This document shows, piece by piece, positions 18,425-26,589 of a stretch of 30,380 nt of DNA. This DNA is from Stentor coeruleus. Taxonomy: Eukaryota > Ciliophora > Heterotrichea > Heterotrichida > Stentoridae. The DNA is taken from the NCBI GenBank assembly GCA_001970955.1, contig MPUH01000893.1:1-30380 (forward strand), read 5' to 3'. The notes under the pieces were generated by a model that made no database searches, was not told where the DNA came from, and worked only from the letters and a program-made list of their open reading frames with translations. Within the stretch, counting starts at the first letter, position 1; the number at the start of each line of letters is the position of its first letter. The translations under genes were made by a program, and so were the position numbers.

Positions 18425-19618
18425 TGAAATAATCCTTTAGCCACTCTAAAGGCAGAGAAGCAGGCTTTTATTGAATTATTCGATGATTAGATTTTTTTAG
18501 TGTGAAAAATTAGTAGTTAAATCTGAGGGATCGCTGAAAAAGCACTCATAAAACAAACAAAAAATACTGATAATCACTCAAAATTTTCAAGGCAATTAAA
18601 GATTAAGAGTTCACTTACAAAGCACTAAATATCCTTAGTTAATTATACAATTCAATTTTAATCCATTTATTTCCTTATCAAAGATTTGATTACGTCAAAC
18701 TATACTATTTACGTATTTTCTAGTCTGCTACTTTAAACTCTCTAATTATCAAAAACTTCCTAAAAAATACACTTATGATAGTAACTACAATAATTCCTTC
18801 ATCAGTTTTAAACTAAATTCTTCCATTAACTATTTCTATTGGTCCAGTACCTAAAACTATAATCAAAAGCAAACTTTTTTCATGAGAAAACTACAATTTC
18901 ATAGTCTCAAATTATAAAATTCTTATCAAACAATCAAAACAATTAAAAAAATTACCTGATTATATGAATTTTGATATCCATACTTTTCTGTCTTCCTCAA
19001 GCAGCTCATTATGCTTGAAATCTTACTCTAAGGCAAACTTTCTGACAAATCTTCGTTTGCCTTTATTTTATATACGAAAAAACTGATTTTTTATCAAACT
19101 AGTTGCCCTATAATCAAGCCACCAGAATAATAAGATAAAATTTAAACAATAATCTAGCTTTAAATGCATTGTCTTAATATTTCCAAGCTTAAAAGATTAA
19201 AAAGAACATACAAGTCTGAATACAAAAACATAAACAAAGTATTTTTGGGTGGTGAAAAAATATTAGCTAAATTTATATGATAATCAAACTTTTGTATAAG
19301 ACTCTAAAAGCTCAGAAATTCTAATATAGAAAATTCATATCCAATTACTATATTACAGATTTATTATATAATATTTACTTAATAAAGACTATAAAAAATG
19401 CGTAAATTCTCTTATATAAAATAAGTTTAAACATAATCTATATGAAAAAAGTATATTTATTTTTTTTGTTACATATGTTTATGTCTACAATATGATAATA
19501 ACATTATAAAACTATTGAATTTTGCAATATACTTATTCATTTATATCAATAGCACAACCCTTTTGTTGATAACAAAAAATTTTTACTCCATTAATTATAA
19601 GTTTTTAGTACCCAATAA
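18425..19618. other. AT-rich upstream region of the 1298-residue gene
   Basis: About 1.2 kb with no supported frame, RNA gene or repeat. The last part, just before 19619, should contain the promoter of the following gene; no specific element is identified. Confidence 0.5.
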
Positions 19619-22600
19619 ATGGAACCAAAACAGCAAGACAAAAGCTTTCTAATTGATTCTTTAAGAAAACAAATTCTAACTGAATGCACTAGGTCAGATT
19701 CACCACTTGATAATACTTTAAAATCACATAGGAGTTTTCCAAATATACACTTGAGGTCTACAGCTCAAACTGCGCAGAAAATAAACCATCTTAGTCGAGA
19801 TGTTTCTCATAGATTAGACTCAAATGTTAAAATAAGATCGAATTTAGAACAGCATGAAGCTAAACTTCATGAAATCCTTGGAATTAAGCATAAAGTTAGA
19901 CGACTTCCTTCAACTTTAAATGAACTACAGTCTTCTGTTAGAAAAGCAAAAGAAATAGATAAACAAGATGAGATTCTCCAAGACCTCGAAGATATGAAAG
20001 TGAAAATTAGTAAACGAAAAGAAAAGCTTCTCAAAAAACTTCTCAATAATGGTAACCTGCACTACAAATCTCAATCAAATCTAGTCAACCCTCAGCTTTC
20101 AAGTATAAACGATAAAATAATAAACAAAAACAAAAGTCCTCCTTCTGAAATCCCAAGATATGAATTTGATCTTGGTGCTCCATCAGGACGTAAAGAAGCT
20201 GAATTAATAATAATTTGGCTTGAATCCATGATAAACACTTATATAAAAGAAGTTCAAGATATATCATTAGAAGAAAAAATCCGTCGTGCTCAACTTATAT
20301 ACACAACTTGTTTTAAAGAAGTTATCCGTCAAGTAAGTAATCATTGCTTAGAACGAGGATTGCTAATTGAAAAAATCTGGAATGCTCAAATTGATATAAA
20401 TTGTATGAAAGAAGACTCAAAACTTAAGGAAATTGAAAACATGAAAGAAAAAGTTGATAATTATTTAGCTACATCTGGGGTTTTATATAAAACCCAAATT
20501 GAAAAATATGAGAAAATTATAAGTCAGCAAAATGATGATATAAAAAATAAAGACAAAGATATAAGAATGCTCAAATTTAGGGTTGAGGAAGTTAAGGCTC
20601 AGGCTGAAAAAGATAGGGTTTTGTATATGGGGAGTATAAGTAAAAGTTCGAAGTCTTTGAAAAAAAACAAGTTTGATGATGAGATAATAAAAAACTCACA
20701 AAATGGGAAGAAAATTAGCATCATTAATAAAATCCCTGTACTCATGATTGGATTTTTTGATGAGAGTGGGATTTTCCATAAACAAAAAGCTATACAGCCT
20801 TATAAAGGGAAGAGTATTATTAAGGAATATCAAGAGGAGGTTATGAGAATTGTAGATCATTTTGAGAAAGAAACTGAGATGATTAGGGTTCAGGACTATT
20901 TTTTAAGTGAAGAAATGCAAACTGAATATGATTTTTGTGATAGATCAGTACAATATTCTTATTTTAAAAATTTAGAAGTTTTTAGACAGGATGATGTGGC
21001 TATTGGGTTACCAGAAAAACCTTTTGTTATAAAATTTGTCCCTGGGAGAAAAAGTTTGATACCAGGGAGGATATCGATTTTTGATGAGAGTTTGGAGAGG
21101 ATTGATGATAAGGAGATGCTTATTGGTGTTGTGAATGATCAGGAGAAGAGGAGGAGTTTTGTGGCAAAATCAGTATTTGGAGACTCACCTAGGATGAGTT
21201 TGTTGGAAAATTCAATGCAATACATCCCAACTGAAACAGACCAGCAAGAAAACATGCCTGAGTCTCCTCAAAATTTTATGCTTACTCAATACAAGCAGGG
21301 TTTGTCCAAAAAACACTCTAGTAAAGGCCTAAGATATAAAGATCGTAAAGCAAAAGCTCCAGGGTACATAATGCTAAAAAATAAACAAAAATCAAAAAAA
21401 AGGGATTTTGATGAACATTTTAGATCTGAAAAACTGTCAAAACCAAAAAATTCTTCAAGAACTCAACATAAGGAAAACTCTTCATCGTCAGAAGTTGATT
21501 TATCAGAAAACTCATACATCTCAGAAGATAAAATCCTTGAAGAAAAGCCCCTAAAAAAGCTCAAACAACACAAAACCTCATCTAAAAACCTGCAAAAATC
21601 CTTTGACAAAAGTTTTATGCATCAATCATCATCAGAAAACACAGAAAATGACTTTGAAAATTCCAAAATTATATCAAAAAAATCATCAAAAACCCACCGT
21701 ATAACATCGAAAAAGCCTTCAAACTCCTTTTTAAACAAAAGTTTCAAACCAAATTCTAAAAACCGTTCAAAACATACCAAAAAACCTTCAGGTTTCTCAT
21801 CTTTATCTGAAGCTGAAGATAATTTTTCTGATAAAAATTCCCATTCAAGTCAAGAAGAGCTAAGTGATGGGATGCTAAAAGTTACGCCAAATCGAGTTTC
21901 TAAACTAGAAAAACTTCAAAATTACAAAGAAAAACTGTCTTCTGAGCCTAAAAATGCTAAAAAAATACCTCAAATTAAGAAAATTAATATACAAAATGCA
22001 TTTTCAAATAATAAACTTCTTATACATATTAATGAACCATTAGAAGAAAGTCGAAACGAGTATTGCCAAGCTGATCTTAACCCTGTTCCATATGAAGAAC
22101 TCACTTCGCCACAAGTTCATTCAACAATGCATCATTTGAGGAAAGTTCTTAAAGATATTTCTAATGACCCAATGAGAAAAAAAAGCTTATTAAAAGACAC
22201 AACTTCATTAAAAAAAGCTTCTGAACTAGGGCAAATTATATTTAGTCTTTTTCCAAAGGATCTTTTATGCTTGGATGAGGATAGAAATTATGGTATGGAA
22301 AGAAACTTTAATGATAAAAGTTGTCAAACTGATGAGGATTTTGAAAATAAGATCATTTCATCTGCTAGTGGTAATATTCCTAAGGTTTCGACAATTAATT
22401 TTAAAAACAAAACTAAAAAAAAGTTGAGGAATTCTCAAGCACCAAGTACTGTAAAGCGGAATATGTATAATATATTAAATTCTGAAAGTGGTGTTAGATC
22501 TAGAAATAACTCTAAAAGCAAATCTTATAATCAAAGCAATCAAAGAAAGACAAGCAAAAATGTTGTTGGTAATGAGGAGTTTGTATTAGGACAGGTTGAT

Positions 22601-23515
22601 AAAAAAAAAAATAATACAATACATCCTGGACAGAAACTTATTAGTATGATTGCAAGTGAAATTAAAAATAAGCCTGACCTTAAAAATGAAATTAGTGTTA
22701 AATCATTGATGAAAGCTATCAACCTAGTCTACATGGAAAAAATGAACCTTTGTAAAGAGAACCAAAGTAATATAAAACATGAGACTAGCATAATTTTATA
22801 TGATCTTCTAATGAATCGTTACGGTCTAAAAATCGTCGCTGAAAACAAATTCAAGCAAATCATTGTATCTAGTTTTTACTATAGAAACACTTACATACGA
22901 ATAAAATACTTCACAAAATTCCTTGGCCTTGAAGGTGATTATCAAGTCGAAGACTGGAATTTTTACCTAAATTGCATTGATGCAATAGAATACTGCAACC
23001 TTGGTAAAAACATTTTTAATGAAGAAACAGCAACAGATCATTTTTCAATGTTGCCAAGGGTTTTACAATGTGTTCATAGCGCTTTTGATGGAAAACTCTC
23101 AGAAAATTATATTGAAAAAATACTAGAAATTGTTCAGGGTATGAAAATTGAAGAGAATCAAAGTCCGAATAGGCGAAATATAGCAAAAAATGTTATTGAA
23201 TGTGTAAATACGGATAATTTTTTAGAAATGATGATGGGATATTATACTGAAGTTAAAGAAATTATATCGAAAAACTTATTTCTGAATGTGGAAAAAGAGG
23301 ATATTGTGAATGAAGAAGAGTTTATTAAGATAATTTGTGGGATTAAACAGTTGGAGAATGATTTTATTATGAAGATATTTGAGAAGTATTGCATTAATAA
23401 AAAACTTGATGATGAAAAAGTAGAAAAAGGTGTTAAAGGAAGAGTTTTACCAGCAATTGTCTTTGAGTATTCACTGGTTGATATTAGAGAGTTTTATAAA
23501 CAAAAAACTTATTGA
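19619..23515 (+). CDS. Large axonemal-dynein-light-chain-domain protein (p28/DNALI1- or AXDND1-like)
   Basis: The protein has 1298 residues, ATG 19619 to TGA 23513-23515. Residues about 180-330 contain a p28-like Ax_dynein_light segment: RRAQLIYTTCFKEVIRQVSN, HCLERGLLIEKIW, then a long coiled coil (about 250-340). In p28/DNALI1 the equivalent is a CF-ELIRQ...C-ERGLLL motif. The middle (about 540-770) is Ser/Lys/Asn-rich, low complexity and probably disordered and phosphorylated. LC8-binding-like sites occur, the best being DKSCQTDE at residues 899-906 (22313 onward), with weaker ones at about 443 (DRSVQYS) and 819 (EYCQAD). The C-terminus (about 1020-1290) is helical and not recognised. A role in inner-arm dynein or axoneme assembly is inferred. 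It is convergent with the mitochondrial protein gene. Confidence 0.75.
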   Translation: MEPKQQDKSFLIDSLRKQILTECTRSDSPLDNTLKSHRSFPNIHLRSTAQTAQKINHLSRDVSHRLDSNVKIRSNLEQHEAKLHEILGIKHKVRRLPSTLNELQSSVRKAKEIDKQDEILQDLEDMKVKISKRKEKLLKKLLNNGNLHYKSQSNLVNPQLSSINDKIINKNKSPPSEIPRYEFDLGAPSGRKEAELIIIWLESMINTYIKEVQDISLEEKIRRAQLIYTTCFKEVIRQVSNHCLERGLLIEKIWNAQIDINCMKEDSKLKEIENMKEKVDNYLATSGVLYKTQIEKYEKIISQQNDDIKNKDKDIRMLKFRVEEVKAQAEKDRVLYMGSISKSSKSLKKNKFDDEIIKNSQNGKKISIINKIPVLMIGFFDESGIFHKQKAIQPYKGKSIIKEYQEEVMRIVDHFEKETEMIRVQDYFLSEEMQTEYDFCDRSVQYSYFKNLEVFRQDDVAIGLPEKPFVIKFVPGRKSLIPGRISIFDESLERIDDKEMLIGVVNDQEKRRSFVAKSVFGDSPRMSLLENSMQYIPTETDQQENMPESPQNFMLTQYKQGLSKKHSSKGLRYKDRKAKAPGYIMLKNKQKSKKRDFDEHFRSEKLSKPKNSSRTQHKENSSSSEVDLSENSYISEDKILEEKPLKKLKQHKTSSKNLQKSFDKSFMHQSSSENTENDFENSKIISKKSSKTHRITSKKPSNSFLNKSFKPNSKNRSKHTKKPSGFSSLSEAEDNFSDKNSHSSQEELSDGMLKVTPNRVSKLEKLQNYKEKLSSEPKNAKKIPQIKKINIQNAFSNNKLLIHINEPLEESRNEYCQADLNPVPYEELTSPQVHSTMHHLRKVLKDISNDPMRKKSLLKDTTSLKKASELGQIIFSLFPKDLLCLDEDRNYGMERNFNDKSCQTDEDFENKIISSASGNIPKVSTINFKNKTKKKLRNSQAPSTVKRNMYNILNSESGVRSRNNSKSKSYNQSNQRKTSKNVVGNEEFVLGQVDKKKNNTIHPGQKLISMIASEIKNKPDLKNEISVKSLMKAINLVYMEKMNLCKENQSNIKHETSIILYDLLMNRYGLKIVAENKFKQIIVSSFYYRNTYIRIKYFTKFLGLEGDYQVEDWNFYLNCIDAIEYCNLGKNIFNEETATDHFSMLPRVLQCVHSAFDGKLSENYIEKILEIVQGMKIEENQSPNRRNIAKNVIECVNTDNFLEMMMGYYTEVKEIISKNLFLNVEKEDIVNEEEFIKIICGIKQLENDFIMKIFEKYCINKKLDDEKVEKGVKGRVLPAIVFEYSLVDIREFYKQKTY

Positions 23516-23813
23516 GATTTAAGTAATCATTTTATTATTTATTAGAAATTTTGATATGGATTGATGTAGTTTAATATTTAAAGGAGAAGGTAAAATATTT
23601 TTTACTGGAAATCTCATCAATTTTGTCATCTAAATTTTTTTACAAGGGCCAAAATTCTTGGAACCTTGTCTTATAAGCCTCCCCTGCAACAATAAAATCA
23701 TTAGGAAAATAAATTTTAATAACAATTCCAAGAGCTAAAAGGAAAATTAAATAAAAATCAAAACAAAAAAACTAAAAATTGATATAAACTTCTTCTATTA
23801 TATAAAAGATAAA
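23516..23813. other. Spacer between convergent genes
   Basis: 298 bp between the stop codons of two convergent genes. Most of 23640-23771 is taken by a minus-strand frame described separately; the rest is AT-rich with no recognised terminator. Confidence 0.5.
23640..23771 (-). other. Open frame for a small single-membrane-span peptide, no ATG found
   Basis: The minus-strand frame reads a hydrophobic segment (FFCFDFYLIFLLALGIVIKI) followed by a polar tail (YFPNDFIVAGEAYKTRFQEF, then WPL) and TAA at 23642-23640. Composition (Trp, Arg, GC-rich tail) is coding-like and the topology resembles small subunits of respiratory complexes. The frame meets TAG at 23774-23772 upstream and holds no ATG. 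A GT-AG segment of 18 nt ending at that TAG exists but leads into the neighbouring gene's end without a start codon. It could be the last exon of an unseen small gene, or chance. Confidence 0.3.
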
Positions 23814-24638
23814 CTATAAAGCATAAGGGTTGCCTTGCATTGTGTTGTCAATATCAGTGACGATCCAAGGGTTATCATAAAACTGGTGTCTCTGTTTTTT
23901 CAGTTCCTCAAAAATCTTATCATAATTCCCAATCCCAATAATTTCTTTCTGAAAACCCAGTTTAACAGGTTCTGACTCAAATCTTAAAGTATGAATTTCC
24001 TTATCTTTATTCCCATCATAAACTTGATCTTTACCATCTTTTTCAAGAGTCAAAATAGGTTCAGTACTATATACCGCATCTATAGCAAGAATTAAATTAG
24101 CTGGAGCTTTAGGTAAAATATACATACAAGCATAATCCATACAAGAGTTTAAAATATCCTCATCAATACCGAAACTATCTTTTTTTAGTTGTCTTTTTAA
24201 GAATTCTAAAGGAATGACTTTTTTGAAGTCTTCAACAGATTTTACCATGTAATATTCGCTTTTTTTTAGATTTTGAGTACGATCAATGTATACTCCTAAG
24301 GTTAATTGCATATTGGCTAAGGATAGATTTGGTGATACCTCTGAGAGTTTTGTGAATTTGTAACCTTCGGATGATAGGGAGGTAAAAGAGTTGGAAACGT
24401 GTTTGAAAAGATTAGGTTCTAAGCATTGGGATAAGAGGTCTATGTCTTGACTTTCATATGCATCGGCGATTGAGTTGAATGCGTAAAGGAAACCTTCAGA
24501 TAAACGACCAAGGAGCTCGGTGTGCATATTCTCTGATGAGAGGTTGCGGATTGAGATCGATGGAGTAGTTTGCTTGAAGAGCCAAGGCGCATTCACTGCT
24601 AAGGTTCTTTTCAGGGCAAAGAACATATTGTAAATCAC
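23814..24638 (-). CDS. Mitochondrial protein, possibly Tim44-like (Tim44/mL45 fold)
   Basis: The protein has 274 residues, ending at TAG 23816-23814. The N-terminus is a typical mitochondrial presequence: basic, hydroxylated and amphipathic, with a likely cleavage site around RNLSSEN (residues about 31-37). The start may be Met1 or Met5. The first helix region after it (LLGRLSEGFLYAFNSIADAYESQDIDLLSQCLEPNLFKHV) and a C-terminal strand pattern ending near WIVTDIDNTMQGNPYAL resemble Tim44-like domains, which occur in the import motor Tim44 and ribosomal protein mL45. No decisive motif is present, so the family call is tentative while mitochondrial location is likely. It is divergent from the kinase gene. 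Confidence 0.6.
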   Translation of the reverse strand: MIYNMFFALKRTLAVNAPWLFKQTTPSISIRNLSSENMHTELLGRLSEGFLYAFNSIADAYESQDIDLLSQCLEPNLFKHVSNSFTSLSSEGYKFTKLSEVSPNLSLANMQLTLGVYIDRTQNLKKSEYYMVKSVEDFKKVIPLEFLKRQLKKDSFGIDEDILNSCMDYACMYILPKAPANLILAIDAVYSTEPILTLEKDGKDQVYDGNKDKEIHTLRFESEPVKLGFQKEIIGIGNYDKIFEELKKQRHQFYDNPWIVTDIDNTMQGNPYAL

Positions 24639-25059
24639 TCCATATTAATGGGTTTGACTTATAGACAGACTAGATTTTGATATAAGTAATGTTAATCAGC
24701 ATATTAGGTACTTAGGTTTTATATACACATAAAGATTTTTTAAGATTATTAAAGATTTTTTTATACCGACTCGCACTAGTGCGAGTTTAATTTTTAAAGA
24801 ACTGGAATTATTTTAATAGAGGAAGATGTCTATTATCACTTGATAAATACAGAAAGTTTTGTATGTAAATCTATATATGCATCAAAACTATAAATTTGAA
24901 AAATTGTATATAGAAAATCTAATAAAAAAATCCAAAAAGCTTTATAGTCACTTCAAAGCTTTCTTAATTCTAACATCATCTTTTAAAATCATGAACTACT
25001 ATATTCTCATCTGAAACAAGACAATTTATAATCAGCTCAATGAGATTTTTGAATTAATA
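24639..25059. promoter_or_regulatory. Divergent intergenic region, mitochondrial protein / kinase
   Basis: 421 bp separate the start codons of the two divergent genes, long for this genome where gene starts can be 11 bp apart. It should hold both promoters. The notable element is the 18-bp palindrome at 24769-24786; the rest is AT-rich with no motif I can name. Confidence 0.45.
24769..24786. promoter_or_regulatory. Perfect 18-bp palindrome
   Basis: ACTCGCACTAGTGCGAGT equals its own reverse complement. It is GC-rich in a very AT-rich spacer and lies 131 bp from the start of the minus-strand gene and 273 bp from the kinase start. It could be a site for a dimeric DNA-binding protein or a small hairpin; no known factor is assigned. 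Confidence 0.5.
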
Positions 25060-26028
25060 ATGGCTAAAAAACTTCAGCTCTCAGAGCTAGAAATCCTCCA
25101 GACCCTCGGGACAGGTATTAACTAAATAGGTTCCTTCGGTCGTGTTCGTTTAGCTAGAATCAAACAAACCGGGGCATATGTCGCTCTGAAAATCTTAAAA
25201 AAAGCTGAAATCCTCAAATTGAAGCAAGTCGATCATGTTATATCCGAGTTTTCAATCCTCAGAACAATCAACCACCCATTCCTCGTAAACCTCCTTGGCT
25301 ATACACAAGATGAACGCTACCTTTACTTTGCCCTTGAATTTGTCCAAGGTGGTGAACTTTTCACATATCTTCGAACTGTCGGTAAATTAGATGTTAATCA
25401 TGCAAGACTTTATACAGGTCAGATTGTAATAATGTTTGAATATATGCATTCATTAAACATTGTCTATAGAGATTTGAAGCCTGAAAACTTGTTAATTTGT
25501 GCTGATGGATATTTGAAACTTACAGATTTCGGGTTTGCTAAAGTGATTGAAGGAAGAACATATACATTGTGTGGAACTCCAGAATATCTTGCCCCTGAGA
25601 TCTTACTTAATAAAGGGCATGGAAAACCAGTAGATTGGTGGACATTAGGGATTATATTATATGAAATGAATGCTGGGATTGATCCTTTTAGTGATGAAGA
25701 TCCTATGGCTATATATCAGAAAATCCTTAAAGGGAAAGTTAAGTTCCCAAGAAGTTTTGATGCAAATGCTAAAAGCTTAGTTAAGCATTTATTGGTATCT
25801 GACCTTACTAAAAGGTTTGGGAATATGAAAAATGGAGTTAATGATATCAAAAACCATAGGCTTTTTGCGGGATTTGATTGGGTTGGACTTGTTCATAAAA
25901 CTGTGAGGATGCCTTATACACCGACTATTAGGTCGCCAAATGATAGTTCAAACTTTTCTAGATATCCTGATTCTAATACACTTAGTCCACCTGTTAAGAG
26001 AAGTGATGATCCTTTCTTAGACTGGTAA
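25060..26028 (+). CDS. PKA-type catalytic subunit (AGC protein kinase), one 15-nt intron
   Basis: The model joins 25060-25114 and 25130-26028 and gives 317 residues. The intron lies inside the glycine loop, and its removal restores GTGSFG (residues 17-22). Other kinase elements: VALK with the ATP-binding Lys (K39), alpha-C Glu (E58), YRDLKPEN with catalytic D133, DFG D151, activation loop TYTLCGTPEYLAPE with T164 as the PDK1-type site, and VDWWTLGIILYEM. The C-terminal tail (DSSNF..YPD, ending DPFLDW) resembles the PKA tail with a terminal hydrophobic motif (FxxF/W). It has a shorter N-terminus than mammalian PKA. Expected function: cAMP-dependent Ser/Thr phosphorylation, for example of ciliary proteins. 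PKG is less likely because no cyclic-nucleotide domain is present. Confidence 0.9.
25115..25129 (+). other. 15-nt intron in the kinase gene
   Basis: GTATTAACTAAATAG interrupts the glycine loop codons between ACA-G and GT-TCC. It contains an in-frame stop (TAA/TAG), so failure to splice would truncate the protein. Size, GT-AG ends and the A-rich interior match the heterotrich 15-nt intron class and are the best taxonomic marker in this window. Confidence 0.95.
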
Positions 26029-26589
26029 TTTTTATGATTAATAAGCTTAGGAAATTAGTTTTGACTTAGAGTTTTATAGAAAAAACTGAATGGAGATCAG
26101 GAAGTTTAGGGTAAAAATTTTTAAGGCTTGGGTTTTGGAATTAGGCTTTTTTCTTTGATGAACTTTTTCATTTTTACTGTCCAGGTTTGTTTATAAGAGA
26201 TTTTTTGCCAAATAGCTTTTGGGTTTTGATATAAAATTAAACTATTTGAATGAATTTTTATTCTGAATAGATGGTGATGATTTTTGGAGACATATTGAAA
26301 GCAGAGGATAGTAAGTTACAGAAGATTTTTGAAATTTCATATAGCTTAAAGTTTACTTATTTTTCATTTTTTCTAGTCTAAACATTAAAATGAAGTAACA
26401 AAATTATTTTTAACCTTACATGCATGTCCTAAACATATAATTTCACTATTAAAAAGTTTATTTTTCAAGTGTCATTGAGCTTTAATATTTTCCTTTCCTA
26501 CAACATCAACTAAAACTAAGTTTATAAATTTAAATAATCTAAAATAGTTAAATGGTTCAAACTTTAAATCTTTTACATACAAATTATAA
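26029..26589. other. Intergenic stretch between kinase and zinc-finger gene
   Basis: 561 bp of AT-rich sequence. The minus strand has an open frame of about 60 codons ending at TAA 26123-26121, with only an internal ATG close to its end; composition is ambiguous and I do not call it a gene. The last part should hold the promoter of the following gene. Confidence 0.45.
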
